Positions 43,700 through 52,610 are shown, counted from the stretch's first letter. The stretch is 64,000 nucleotides of DNA from Rhodanobacteraceae bacterium (GCA_016713135.1 JADJPR010000012.1:124001-188000); one strand, 5' to 3'. Numbers and translations are program-made. The notes: generated by a model from the letters alone, not told the origin.

Positions 43700-43742
43700 C
43701 GGCGTCCCCCTCGTTCGCTCGCGGTACGCCGAGTCTACGCGC

Positions 43743-44498
43743 TCAGGCGCGGCGCAGCAGCGAGGCGGCAAGCGCCTCCAGCGCTTCGGGCTTGAGCAGT
43801 TCCACTTCGCGCCTTTCGATGGCGATCAGGCCGTCGTCGGTCATCCGGCGGATCACCCGACTGACGGTTTCCGGCGCCAGCGAGAGGTAGTTGGCGATGT
43901 CGGTGCGCTGCATCGGCAGGATGAAGCGGCGCGCGGAGTAGCCGCGGCTGGACAGGCGCTCCGACCAGTTGATCAGGAACGCCGCCAGTCGCTCTTCGGC
44001 GCTGTAGTCGCCCTTGCCCAGGGTCGCCGTGCCGATGTCCTTGGAGATCAGGCGGAACAGGGTTTCCTGGATCGACGGAATGCGCGTGGCCAGCGTGGCC
44101 ATCGCCGGGAACGAGAAGCGGCACAGCATCACGGTGTCTACCGCCACCGCGTGGCAGGGATAGCGCGAGGGGTATATCGCGTTCAGGCCGACCAGTTCGC
44201 CCGGCGTGTAGAAGCCGAGTACCTGCTCGCGGCCCTTGTCGTCGAGCACATAGGTCTTCACCAGCCCGGCGCGCACCGAGAAGATCGCGCTGAAGGCGTC
44301 GCCGGTGCGGAAGATCTCGTCGCCTGCGTGATACGGGCCCACGTGTTCGATCAGGCAATGCAGGTCCGCGAGCGCGCGCTTGTCGTAGCCATCCGGCAGG
44401 CACAGCTTGCCGAACACGCAGGTGGTGCAGAAGTGCGCGGCGTCGCCGTCGTCGATCGGGGCCTGCGGCCACAGGTTCTGCGCCGTTTCCAACACCAT
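43743..44498 (-). CDS. fnr: FNR-type oxygen-responsive transcriptional regulator
   Basis: A 251-residue Crp/Fnr regulator. Cys24, Cys27 and Cys33 (FCTTCVFGKLC) plus Cys126 (TVMLCRF) align with the four [4Fe-4S] ligands of E. coli FNR. A cyclic-nucleotide-binding-like beta roll covers about 50-160, and the C-terminal helix-turn-helix has DIANYLSLAPETVSRVIRRM, with the ExxSR residues that recognise TTGAT half-sites. It should switch anaerobic or microaerobic metabolism by losing its cluster in oxygen. It is divergent from the gluzincin gene. Confidence 0.92.
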   Translation of the reverse strand: MVLETAQNLWPQAPIDDGDAAHFCTTCVFGKLCLPDGYDKRALADLHCLIEHVGPYHAGDEIFRTGDAFSAIFSVRAGLVKTYVLDDKGREQVLGFYTPGELVGLNAIYPSRYPCHAVAVDTVMLCRFSFPAMATLATRIPSIQETLFRLISKDIGTATLGKGDYSAEERLAAFLINWSERLSSRGYSARRFILPMQRTDIANYLSLAPETVSRVIRRMTDDGLIAIERREVELLKPEALEALAASLLRRA

Positions 44499-44618
44499 GC
44501 CGCTCCGGGCGGGAAGTGGCGCTAGTCTGCCCGCGCTTGCCGGTTCGGGCTAGGGGGCAGGCGCTGCATTCACCCGCGCGCTGGCAGAATCGGGCCCTTC
44601 TGCTCTGGTTCGCCGCCC

Positions 44619-45824
44619 ATGCTTCGACTGTTTGTCGCCACCCTGATGCTGCTGGCCACTGCAACCCTGCCGGCCGCCGCCTACGACCTCGAATGGCGTC
44701 TGGCTTTCGATGCGAAGACCAAGTCCGCGCAGGGCTCGCTGACCCTGGGCAAGGGCGCCGGCGAAGTGAAGTCGATCGACTTCAGCTTCCCCGCGGCCTA
44801 TTCGGACATCAGCGCCGACGGCCAGTTGCAGCGCAAGGGCGCACGCGCCGTGTGGACGCCGCATGCCAAGGGCGGCACGATCCGGTGGCGCGTGCGCATC
44901 GATGAGCAGCGCGCCAACGGCGCCTACCGCAGCTATTTCCCCGGCGACTGGGCGATCTTCCGCGGCGACCGCGTGTTCCCGTCGGCCAAGGTGCGCGCCG
45001 CCAAGGGCGCACAGTCGCGGGCACGGCTGGTGCTGGACGTGCCCAAGTCCTGGCACCAGGACACGCCGTACTTCGTCGAAGCGGATGGCAGCTACCGGGT
45101 GGATGATCCCGACCGCCGTTTCGACCGCCCGGTCGGCTGGATGCTGGTGGGCGACATCGGCACCCGGCGCGAGGTCATTGCCGGCACCGAGGTGGCCCTG
45201 GGCGCGCCGAAGGACGAGGGCATGCGCCGGATGGACATGCTCGCCTTCCTCAACTACACCCTGCCGGCGATGAAGGATGCCTTCGGCACCCTGCCGCCGA
45301 AGATCTTCATCGTCTCCGCGCCCGATCCGATGTGGCGCGGCGGGCTCTCGGCACCGCGCTCGCTGTACCTGCACCTCGATCGCCCGATGGTCTCGGAAAA
45401 CGCGACCAGCACGCTGCTGCACGAACTGACCCATGTGACCACGCGCATCCGCGGCCAGGGCGATGACGACGACTGGCTGGCCGAGGGCCTGGCCGAGTTC
45501 TACGCGGTGGAACTGCTCTACCGCAGCGGCGGCATGACCGATGCGCGCCACGACAAGACCCTGGCGTGGTTGGCGGACTGGGGCAAGCGGGTGAAATCGC
45601 TGCGCAAGGACCGCTCCAGCGCCGAAACCACCGCGCGCGCGGCGCTGCTGTTGCTGGAAGTGGACCGCGAGATCCGCAAGGCCACTGGCGGGCGCCAGAG
45701 CCTGGACGACGTGACCCGTCGGCTGATGCGCGAGCGCAAGGTCAGCACCGACGAGTTCATCGCCGCCGCGGAGAAGGTCGCCGGGCGCAAGCTCAAGTCG
45801 CTCGACACCCCGCTGCTGCGATGA
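44619..45824 (+). CDS. Exported gluzincin-type peptidase (M61-like)
   Basis: A 401-residue exported protein: signal peptide (MLRLFVATLMLLATATLPAAAY), an N-terminal beta-rich region, and a zinc peptidase core with LLHELTHV (HExxH near residue 270) and the downstream zinc-ligand glutamate in WLAEGLAEFYAVE about 20 residues later. The spacing and the LAEFYA motif are those of M1/M61-type gluzincins. It probably cleaves peptides in the periplasm. Its stop overlaps the deoC start by ATGA. Confidence 0.85.
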   Translation: MLRLFVATLMLLATATLPAAAYDLEWRLAFDAKTKSAQGSLTLGKGAGEVKSIDFSFPAAYSDISADGQLQRKGARAVWTPHAKGGTIRWRVRIDEQRANGAYRSYFPGDWAIFRGDRVFPSAKVRAAKGAQSRARLVLDVPKSWHQDTPYFVEADGSYRVDDPDRRFDRPVGWMLVGDIGTRREVIAGTEVALGAPKDEGMRRMDMLAFLNYTLPAMKDAFGTLPPKIFIVSAPDPMWRGGLSAPRSLYLHLDRPMVSENATSTLLHELTHVTTRIRGQGDDDDWLAEGLAEFYAVELLYRSGGMTDARHDKTLAWLADWGKRVKSLRKDRSSAETTARAALLLLEVDREIRKATGGRQSLDDVTRRLMRERKVSTDEFIAAAEKVAGRKLKSLDTPLLR

Positions 45825-46549
45825 GCCATTCGGACGCGCGCATCGCACTCGCCTGCCTCGACCTCGATGCCTGCAGCGAGGACGACACTCCGGCTACCGC
45901 CGCCACCCTGGCGCGCCGTGCGCACACGCCGCACGGCACGCCGGCGGCCATCGTGGTCCATCCCGAATTGCTGCTGGCCACGCGCATGAGCCTGATGCGC
46001 GAGGGCATCGCGCAGGTGCGCACGGCGGCGCTGGTCAATGTCCCTGAAGGCGAGGATCCGGCGCGCGCGGAATCGGAGGCGCGGCGGGCGCTTGCGGTCG
46101 GCGCGGACGAGATCGAACTCAGCTTCCCGCACCGCGCCTTCGCGCGGGGCGGCGATGCGGCGCGCGAGTTGCTGGCCGCGGTGAAGGCGCGCTGCGGCAC
46201 ACGCACGCTGAAAGTGATGCTGCGCGGTGACGCGCTGGCGGACGACGCCACGCTGCGCGCCGCAGCCGACGCGGCCATCGCCGCGGGCGCCGACTACCTG
46301 CACGCCGCCGGGATGCCGACCAGCGCGCGGCTGCGCGTGCTGGTCGAAGCGATCGCGGCAGCCGGGCGGCCGCTGGGGCTCAAGGTCTCCGGGGTGCAGA
46401 CCCCGGCCCAGGCGAGCGCGGTGATCGCCCTGGCCAGCGGACTCTACGGCCGCGAACGCGTGGTGCCGGCGCGGCTGCGCATTGGCGGTGACCGCCTGCT
46501 CGACGCGCTGCTGCCGCTGCTCGCGGCGGAACCGCCGGATGCGGACTGA
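45821..46549 (+). CDS. deoC: Deoxyribose-phosphate aldolase-like protein
   Basis: A 242-residue TIM-barrel protein of the DeoC/LacD aldolase class. Segments in order are AAIVVHPELL, DEIELSFPHRAF, RTLKVMLRGD, with a lysine where DeoC forms its Schiff base, and PLGLKVSGVQTPAQA, holding the second, pKa-lowering lysine. DeoC cleaves 2-deoxyribose-5-phosphate to glyceraldehyde-3-phosphate and acetaldehyde. The sequence is diverged from typical DeoC (for example KVMLRG instead of KVILET), so the exact substrate is uncertain. It is coupled by overlaps to the genes on both sides. Confidence 0.78.
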   Translation: MSHSDARIALACLDLDACSEDDTPATAATLARRAHTPHGTPAAIVVHPELLLATRMSLMREGIAQVRTAALVNVPEGEDPARAESEARRALAVGADEIELSFPHRAFARGGDAARELLAAVKARCGTRTLKVMLRGDALADDATLRAAADAAIAAGADYLHAAGMPTSARLRVLVEAIAAAGRPLGLKVSGVQTPAQASAVIALASGLYGRERVVPARLRIGGDRLLDALLPLLAAEPPDAD

Positions 46550-47585
46550 ACGCGCGACCGCCTGCCTGCTCGGCGGCGCGCTGGGCGATTCGCTCGGCCT
46601 GCCCTTCGAGGGCGTGTCGCCGCGGCGCATTGCGCGCTGGCTGCGGCGCCGGCCCTTTGGGCAGAGCTTCGTCGCCGGTCGCGGCATGCTCAGCGACGAC
46701 ACCGACCACGCGGTGTTCACCGCGCAGGCGCTGCTGCGCGCGCAGGGCGACGTGGCGCGCTTCCGCCGCGTGCTGGCCTGGCGCATGCGCCTGTGGCTGC
46801 TGACCCTGCCCGCTGGCATTGGCCTGGCGACCCTGCGCAGCCTGGTCCTGCTGTGGTGCGGCGTGCCGCCCACGCGCAGCGGCGTGTGGTCGGCCGGCAA
46901 CGGCCCGCTGATGCGCGCACCGCTGATCGGATGCATGTATGCCAGCGATGCCGGGCGTCGGCGCGCTTTCGTCGATGCCTCCACGCGCATGACCCACCGC
47001 GACCCGCAGGTGCTGACCGCCGCGCGCGCGCTGGCGGACGTGGCTGCAGCAATCACCCGCGGCGAGTTCGCGCGGGCGCCGGGCTGGCCGGCCTTGCAGG
47101 CGCTGCTGCGCGCCGCCGGCGACGAGCCCGAGTGGAAGGCGATGCTGCTGCGCCTGGGCGACTGCTTCACCTCGCGCGATCCGTGCACGGCAGCGCGCGT
47201 GGCCTTCGGCGGCCCGGGCGGCATCAGCGGCTATGCGCTGCACACCCTGCCGTTCGCGCTGGCCGCCTGGCATACCCACTGCGGCGACAGCGTCGCCACG
47301 CTGGAGGCGGTCGTCCGCGCCGGTGGCGACACCGACACCGTGGGCGCGGTGGCCGGCTCGCTGGCGGCATTGTCCGCGACCGACCTGGGCGCGAGCGTTG
47401 GCCTGGTCGATGGCATCGCCGACTGGCCGCACAGCCCCGCCTACCTGCGCCAGCTCGGCGCTGCGCTGGACGGCGCGCCGGTGCGCGTGTCCACCGGCTT
47501 CCGCGCCGGCCTGTGGCTGCGCAGCCCGCTGTTCATGGCCCTGGTGCTGGCGCAGGGGCTGAGGCGGCTGGCGCCGCCGTATTGA
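46539..47585 (+). CDS. ADP-ribosylglycohydrolase (DraG family)
   Basis: A 348-residue all-helical protein of the DraG/ARH fold: LLGGALGDSLGLPFEG at the N-terminus, SDDTDHAVF (metal-binding SDDT) near residue 52, NGPLMRAPLIG near 120, and the second metal motif AGGDTDTVGAVAGSL near 267. These bind the two Mg2+/Mn2+ ions that hydrolyse ADP-ribose linkages. It starts 11 bp inside deoC. Substrates in the family include ADP-ribosylated proteins, ADP-ribose derivatives and related glycosides. Confidence 0.9.
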   Translation: MRTERATACLLGGALGDSLGLPFEGVSPRRIARWLRRRPFGQSFVAGRGMLSDDTDHAVFTAQALLRAQGDVARFRRVLAWRMRLWLLTLPAGIGLATLRSLVLLWCGVPPTRSGVWSAGNGPLMRAPLIGCMYASDAGRRRAFVDASTRMTHRDPQVLTAARALADVAAAITRGEFARAPGWPALQALLRAAGDEPEWKAMLLRLGDCFTSRDPCTAARVAFGGPGGISGYALHTLPFALAAWHTHCGDSVATLEAVVRAGGDTDTVGAVAGSLAALSATDLGASVGLVDGIADWPHSPAYLRQLGAALDGAPVRVSTGFRAGLWLRSPLFMALVLAQGLRRLAPPY

Positions 47586-47592
47586 AGTGTTG

Positions 47593-47882
47593 AAGCGGGG
47601 CCGGGGCCTGCTGCATAGAAGCGGGGCAGGGGGAGAGGGGCTATTGAAGCGGGGAAAGGGGCAGGGGGCAAGGGACCGGGTTCGCCGCGCTGCCGGGGCC
47701 TGAGGCGTCGGCTGGACAGGGGCACCCGGATGCGATGAGACCCGTCAATGCGGAAAGATGGGCCCCCTGCCCCCTTCCCCCTGCCCCGCTTCTCGTCCTT
47801 GGCCCACCCTGTCCAGCCGGCGCCTCAGGCCCCGGCAGCGCGGCAAGGCTGGTCCCCTGCCCCTTTACCCTTTCCCCGCTTC
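47593..47882. repeat. Nested inverted repeats with GGGGCA-type arms (77-bp outer arms)
   Basis: The main arms, 47646-47722 and 47807-47882, are near-perfect reverse complements over about 76 bp. Their outer third is GGGGAAAGGGGCAGGGGGCAA-type G-tract sequence and the inner part unique (CGCGCTGCCGGGGCCTGAGGCG...). A second G-rich arm (47618-47640) pairs with a C-rich arm inside the main loop (47763-47792), and a third G-rich fragment begins at 47592. This looks like one element inserted into or overlapping another. Confidence 0.87.
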
Positions 47883-47921
47883 TTGCTTCCGCTCCCCCTG
47901 CCGATGGTCACACCCACGCGG

Positions 47922-47935
47922 GTGACGATCGTCAC
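47922..47935. promoter_or_regulatory. Perfect 14-bp palindrome upstream of second ABC system
   Basis: GTGACGATCGTCAC is a perfect palindrome 103 bp before the adaptor ATG and just beyond the repeat element. It has the size and symmetry of a dimeric repressor operator (TetR- or GntR-like), but no regulator gene is adjacent. Nothing else recognisable lies between it and the gene. Confidence 0.4.
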
Positions 47936-48038
47936 TAATGCCGGTCAGCGGAAACACGCAGTCTGCACTGGCGATGCACGGCCGGGTGACCACGGCTGTG
48001 CGAGCATCCGCAGCAACCGACACGCCCGAACACGAGCC

Positions 48039-49274
48039 ATGAGCCAGCCCGACCTCCTTGGACAACTGCGCATCGACCGCGACGCGCGCCCGCAGGCGCC
48101 GCCGCCGCGCGGGGGCGTGCCCTGGTGGCTGTTCGTCGGCGCGCTGCTGCTGGTCGGCGGCGGCGTCTGGTGGCTGAGCGGGCGCGGGCCGGCATCGCTC
48201 AAGGTGCAGACTGCGGTGGCGCAAGCCGCGGCCAGCGTGCCGACGTCTGCCTCGGTGCTGGACGCTTCCGGCTACGTGGTCGCGCGGCGCCAGGCCACGG
48301 TGTCGGCCAAGGTCACCGGCAAGGTGCGCGAGGTGCTGATCGAGGAGGGCATGCGCGTCGAGGAAGGCCAGGTGCTGGCCACGCTCGACGACACCCAGCA
48401 GGCGGCGCAGCTGGCGCTGTCGCAGGCGCAGCTGGCCAGCGCGCGTTCGGCCCTGGCCGAGACCGAGGCCACCCTGCGCCAGGCGCAGGCGGACCTGAAG
48501 CGCCAGCAGGAGATCGTTGCGCGCAAGCTCGGCACCGCGGCGCAGCTGGACGCCGCGCGCGCCGCGGCCGAATCGCTCGCCGCGCGCCTGGCCAGCCAGC
48601 GGCGCCAGGTCACGGTGGCCGAGGAAGCGCTGCAACTGTCGCAAGTGGATCTGGACGACACCACCATCCGCGCGCCTTTCGCCGGCGTGATCATCGCCAA
48701 GGCGGCGCAGCCGGGCGAGATGATCTCGCCGATCAGCGCCGGCGGCGGCTTCACCCGCACCGGCATCGGCACCATCGTCGACATGGATTCGCTGGAGGTG
48801 GAGGTCGACGTCAACGAATCCTTCATCGGCCGCGTGCAGAGCCAGATGCCGGTCGAGGCGATGCTGAACGCCTATCCCGACTGGAAGATCCCCGGCGAGG
48901 TGATCGCCGTGATTCCGGCGGCCGATCGGGCCAAGGCCACCGTGCGCGTGCGCGTGGCGCTGGCCCTGAAGGACCCGCGCATTGTCCCCGAGATGGGCGT
49001 GCGCGTACGTTTCCTCGAAGCGCGCAGCACCGAGCCCGCGCCGAAGAAGGCGGATCTCGCCGGCGTGCTGGTGCCGAAGACGGCGGTCGTCGAGCGCGAC
49101 GGCAAGGCTTACGTCTTCGTGGTCGAGGAAGGCCGCGCCAGCCGCCGCGAAGTCACCGCCGGGGTTACTATCGCCGAATCCCGCAACCTGACCGGCGGCG
49201 TCGCGGCCGGCCAGACCGTGGTCGTATCGCCGCCGCCGGAATTGGCGGATGGGGCAGAAGTGAGTGGTGAGTAG
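48039..49274 (+). CDS. Periplasmic adaptor of ABC exporter (HlyD/DevB-like)
   Basis: A 411-residue membrane-fusion protein: a membrane anchor at residues 28-48 (WWLFVGALLLVGGGVWWL), lipoyl halves near 80-110 (ATVSAKVTGKVREVLIEEG) and 205-225 (TIRAPFAGVIIAKAAQPGE), a coiled-coil hairpin between them, and barrel domains after. The C-terminus runs into the following repeat element: the last four codons and the TAG stop (49272-49274) are repeat sequence. The gene is first of adaptor, ATPase, permease, permease; no outer-membrane channel is nearby. Confidence 0.9.
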   Translation: MSQPDLLGQLRIDRDARPQAPPPRGGVPWWLFVGALLLVGGGVWWLSGRGPASLKVQTAVAQAAASVPTSASVLDASGYVVARRQATVSAKVTGKVREVLIEEGMRVEEGQVLATLDDTQQAAQLALSQAQLASARSALAETEATLRQAQADLKRQQEIVARKLGTAAQLDAARAAAESLAARLASQRRQVTVAEEALQLSQVDLDDTTIRAPFAGVIIAKAAQPGEMISPISAGGGFTRTGIGTIVDMDSLEVEVDVNESFIGRVQSQMPVEAMLNAYPDWKIPGEVIAVIPAADRAKATVRVRVALALKDPRIVPEMGVRVRFLEARSTEPAPKKADLAGVLVPKTAVVERDGKAYVFVVEEGRASRREVTAGVTIAESRNLTGGVAAGQTVVVSPPPELADGAEVSGE

Positions 49275-49436
49275 GAAGTAGTGAGTGGCCAAAGCCGCAC
49301 GCCGCCACCCACCCCTCCTGCTACTCACTATTCACCGTACTTGTGAGTAGGAAGTAGGAAGTAGTGAGTGGCCAAAGCCGGCACGCTGCCACCCACCGCT
49401 CCTGCTACTCACTACTCACCACTCACTACTCACAAG
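49260..49436. repeat. Two tandem hairpins with GTGAGTAG/GTGAGTGG arms
   Basis: First hairpin: arms 49260-49288 and 49317-49336. Second: arms 49340-49371 and 49401-49436, where CTTGTGAGTAG pairs with CTACTCACAAG at the outer ends. The loops are nearly the same (GGCCAAAGCCG...CACGC...GCCACCCACC), so the pair arose by duplication of one unit. The element begins inside the adaptor gene and supplies its stop codon. Confidence 0.87.
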
Positions 49437-49454
49437 ATTCACCAGGACCACCCC

Positions 49455-50150
49455 ATGACCCAAGCCCTCGTCCAGATCAACAACGTCGTCAAGCACTACA
49501 CCCGCGGCAAGCAGGTGGTCGAGGTGCTGCACGGGATCACGCTCGACATCCCGAAGGGGGATTTCGTCGCGCTGATGGGGCCGTCCGGTTCCGGCAAGAC
49601 CACCCTGCTGAACCTGATCGGTGGCCTCGACCAGCCGACACGCGGGGAGATCATCGTCGACGGCCAGCGGATCGACCGCATGTCCTCCACCGAGCTGTCG
49701 CGCTGGCGCGCGCGGCATGTGGGCTTCGTGTTCCAGTTCTACAACCTGCTGCCGGTGCTGACCGCCGAGCGCAACGTGGAGCTGCCGCTGCTGCTGACCA
49801 GCATGGGCGGCGCCGAGCGGCTCAAGCGCGCCAACCTGGCGCTGGAGATCGTGGGCCTCAAGGACCGCGCGCGGCACAAGCCCAAGGAGCTCTCGGGCGG
49901 CCAGGAGCAGCGCGTGGCGATCGCCCGCGCGCTGGTGTCCGATCCCACCCTGCTGGTCTGCGACGAGCCGACCGGCGACCTCGACCGCAAGACCGCCGAC
50001 GAGATCCTGACCCTGCTGCAGCGGCTCAACCGCGAGCACGGCAAGACCATCGTCATGGTCACCCACGATCCCAAGGCCGCCGAGTACGCCGCGCGCACCG
50101 TGCACCTCGACAAGGGCACGCTGCTCGCCGACACGCTGGCAGCGGCCTGA
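49455..50150 (+). CDS. ABC transporter ATP-binding protein (MacB/LolD type)
   Basis: A 231-residue ATPase: Walker A GPSGSGKTT near 44, Q-loop FVFQFYNLLPVL, signature LSGGQEQRVAIARAL, Walker B LLVCDEPTGDLD and H-loop VTHD. The ATG at 49455 begins MTQALVQINNVVKHY; a longer frame upstream is encoded by the repeat element. It pairs with the two FtsX-type permeases that follow, the first 11 bp downstream. Confidence 0.93.
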   Translation: MTQALVQINNVVKHYTRGKQVVEVLHGITLDIPKGDFVALMGPSGSGKTTLLNLIGGLDQPTRGEIIVDGQRIDRMSSTELSRWRARHVGFVFQFYNLLPVLTAERNVELPLLLTSMGGAERLKRANLALEIVGLKDRARHKPKELSGGQEQRVAIARALVSDPTLLVCDEPTGDLDRKTADEILTLLQRLNREHGKTIVMVTHDPKAAEYAARTVHLDKGTLLADTLAAA

Positions 50151-50161
50151 GGAGGCCCGTC

Positions 50162-51319
50162 ATGGGATATTTCCGTTTCGTCTGGGCAAGCCTGTGGCGC
50201 AAGAAGACGCGCGCGCTGCTGACGCTCCTGTCGCTGGTCTGCGCCTTCCTGCTGTTCGGGCTGCTGCAGTCGCTCAGCGTGTTCTTCACCGCCGGCGCGG
50301 ATTTCGTCGGCGCCTCGCGGCTGATCGTGCAATCGCGCGTGTCCTTCACCGATTCCCTGCCGATCCGCCTGCTGCCCGAGATCGAGGCAGTACCCGGAGT
50401 GAAGATCGTCAGCCATGACCAGTGGTTCGGCGGCTACGTGGGTGAGAACGACCAGGTCTTCACCTTTGCCTCCGACCCCGCCCGGCTGCGCGCGGCGTAT
50501 CCGGAGTGGGTGATGCCGGACGAACAATGGCGCGCCTTCGAGCAGACCCGCACCGGCGCGATCGTCGGTCGCGTGGTCGTCGACCAGCGCGGCTGGAAGG
50601 TGGGCGACAAGCTGCCGCTGAAGTCGAACATCTTCCCGCAGCAGGACGGGTCGATGGACTGGCAGTTCGACATCGTCGGCATCTACGACGGCAAGGACGC
50701 TTCCTGGCAGTCGCAGACGATGGGCATCTACATCAATCACGCCTATTTCGCCGAGGCCAACCAGTTCGGCCGGCTCGCTGGCGTCTATGCCGTGGTGCTG
50801 GACGATCCGGACAAGGCGAATGAGGTGGCGCAGGCGATCGACGCGCGTTTCGCCAATTCGCCCAACGAGACCAAGACCCAGTCGGAGAAGGACTTCAACA
50901 AGGGCTTCTTCAAGCAGATCGGCGACATCGGCCTGATCGTCAGCCTGATCCTGCTGGCGGTGTTCTTCACCATCCTGATCCTGACCGGCAACACCATGGC
51001 CCAGGCCGTGCGCGAGCGCATCCCGGAACTGGCGGTGCTCAAGACCCTGGGCTTCAGCGACGGCAAGGTCACCGCGCTGGTGCTTGCCGAGGCCCTGCTG
51101 CTGTGCGCCATCGGCGGCTTCGGCGGGATGCTGCTGGCCGAGTTCGCCATGGGCGGCCTGGCCAAGGCGGCGCCGATGTTCTTCGGTGCGATGCGCGCCG
51201 ACCCGCGCGTGTGGGTCCAGGCTGTCATCGCCATGCTGGTGCTGGCGCTCGCCGTCGGCCTGCCGCCGGCGCTGCACGCCGGCCGTCTGCGCATCGTCGA
51301 CGCGCTGGCGGGAAGGTAA
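50162..51319 (+). CDS. FtsX-family ABC transporter permease
   Basis: A 385-residue permease with one N-terminal membrane helix (ALLTLLSLVCAFLLFGLLQ), a periplasmic domain, and three C-terminal helices with the cytoplasmic loop REREIPELAVLKTLGF-like sequence (here VRERIPELAVLKTLGFSDGKV). It resembles DevC/FtsX exporters. It forms the transmembrane part of the second exporter with the permease encoded about 100 bp downstream. Confidence 0.92.
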   Translation: MGYFRFVWASLWRKKTRALLTLLSLVCAFLLFGLLQSLSVFFTAGADFVGASRLIVQSRVSFTDSLPIRLLPEIEAVPGVKIVSHDQWFGGYVGENDQVFTFASDPARLRAAYPEWVMPDEQWRAFEQTRTGAIVGRVVVDQRGWKVGDKLPLKSNIFPQQDGSMDWQFDIVGIYDGKDASWQSQTMGIYINHAYFAEANQFGRLAGVYAVVLDDPDKANEVAQAIDARFANSPNETKTQSEKDFNKGFFKQIGDIGLIVSLILLAVFFTILILTGNTMAQAVRERIPELAVLKTLGFSDGKVTALVLAEALLLCAIGGFGGMLLAEFAMGGLAKAAPMFFGAMRADPRVWVQAVIAMLVLALAVGLPPALHAGRLRIVDALAGR

Positions 51320-51374
51320 TGAACTGGGAGAGGCGCAAGCCCCAACACCCGGAGTCCCGGACGAAGAGTGCTGA

Positions 51375-51411
51375 TCCCCTGCCCCGTGCCCGCTGCCCCG
51401 TGCCCCGCTTC
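51375..51411. repeat. Lone C-rich arm of the GGGGCA class
   Basis: CCCCTGCCCCGTGCCCGCTG and CCCCGTGCCCCGCTTC run together in the gap between the two permease genes. No G-rich partner lies nearby. A G-rich half-arm of matching composition is at 8813-8832. Confidence 0.65.
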
Positions 51412-51423
51412 TGAGATTCCGCC

Positions 51424-52605
51424 ATGTTCAAGCAGATCCTCGAAATCGTCCTGATGAACCTGCGCACCATCCCGCAGCGCCTCGGTGCCTCGCTGGTGAT
51501 CGTGATCGGCATCGCCGGCGTGGTCGGCGTGTTCACCGCCCTGTTCGCGATGGCTGGTGGCATCGATTCCACCCTCAAGTCCAGCGGCGATCCGCGCAAT
51601 GCCCTGGTGTTGCGCGGCGGCTCGCAGGCGGAGCTGAACAGTTCGATGGACCGCGACACCATCGACATCGTCCGCCAGGGCCCGGGCATCCGCAAAGACG
51701 CCGAAGGCAAGCCGCTGGTGTCCGGCGAGCTGATCGTGATCGCGGAGCTGCCGAAGAAGGGCGAGACGCTCGGCGCCAACATCACCCTGCGCGGCATCGA
51801 GCCGGCCGGGTTCGCGTTGCGGCCCAACCTGAAGATCGTCGAAGGCCGGCAGTTCACGCCGGGCCTGCAGGAAGTGGTCGTGGGCAAGGGCGCCGCTGCG
51901 CAGTTCGAGGGCCTGGCGGTGGGCGGCAAGATCCGCCTGCGCGGCGCCGACTGGGATGTCGTCGGCATGTTCGCCAGCGGCGATTCCTTCGACAGCGAGA
52001 TCTTCACCGACAGCGCCACGGCGCAGACGGCCTGGGGTCGCCCCAACTACTACTCGGTGGCGCTGGTCGGCCTCGACAGCGCGGACGGGGTCAAGCCGCT
52101 GCATGAAGCGCTGGATGCGGACCCGCGCGTGAACCTGGAGGCCAAGAGCCAGGTGGCCTACTTCACCGAGCAGACCGCCTCGACCACCCAGGGTGTGCGC
52201 GTGCTTGGCAGCGCGGTGGCCGTGATCATGTGCCTGGGCGCGATCTTTGCGGCGCTCAACACGATGTATGCCTCGGTCTCGACGCGCACCCGCGAGATCG
52301 CCACCCTGCGCGCGATCGGCTTTGGTCCGCTGCCGGTGGTCGCATCGGTGCTGGTCGAATCCATGCTGCTGGCGCTGGCCGGCGGCGTGATCGGCGCATT
52401 CCTCGCCTATGTGCTGTTCAACGGCATGACCGTCTCGACCCTCGGCGGGAGCACCTTTACCCAGCTCGTGTTCGATTTCAAGGTCAGCCCGGCGCTGGTC
52501 GCCACCGGATTGCAACTGGCGCTCGCCATCGGCTTCATCGGCGGCCTGCTCCCCGCGCTGCGCGCCGCGCGCATGCCGGTGACGGTGGCGCTGCGCGAAG
52601 CATGA
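51424..52605 (+). CDS. FtsX-family ABC transporter permease
   Basis: A 393-residue permease: N-terminal membrane helix (ASLVIVIGIAGVVGVFTALFAMAGG), a MacB-like periplasmic domain and three C-terminal helices, with the cytoplasmic loop STRTREIATLRAIGFGPLPV. It differs in sequence from the neighbouring permease, so a heterodimeric exporter is expected. It is last of the four-gene unit and is followed by a duplicated repeat element. Confidence 0.92.
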   Translation: MFKQILEIVLMNLRTIPQRLGASLVIVIGIAGVVGVFTALFAMAGGIDSTLKSSGDPRNALVLRGGSQAELNSSMDRDTIDIVRQGPGIRKDAEGKPLVSGELIVIAELPKKGETLGANITLRGIEPAGFALRPNLKIVEGRQFTPGLQEVVVGKGAAAQFEGLAVGGKIRLRGADWDVVGMFASGDSFDSEIFTDSATAQTAWGRPNYYSVALVGLDSADGVKPLHEALDADPRVNLEAKSQVAYFTEQTASTTQGVRVLGSAVAVIMCLGAIFAALNTMYASVSTRTREIATLRAIGFGPLPVVASVLVESMLLALAGGVIGAFLAYVLFNGMTVSTLGGSTFTQLVFDFKVSPALVATGLQLALAIGFIGGLLPALRAARMPVTVALREA

Positions 52606-52610
52606 AAGCT

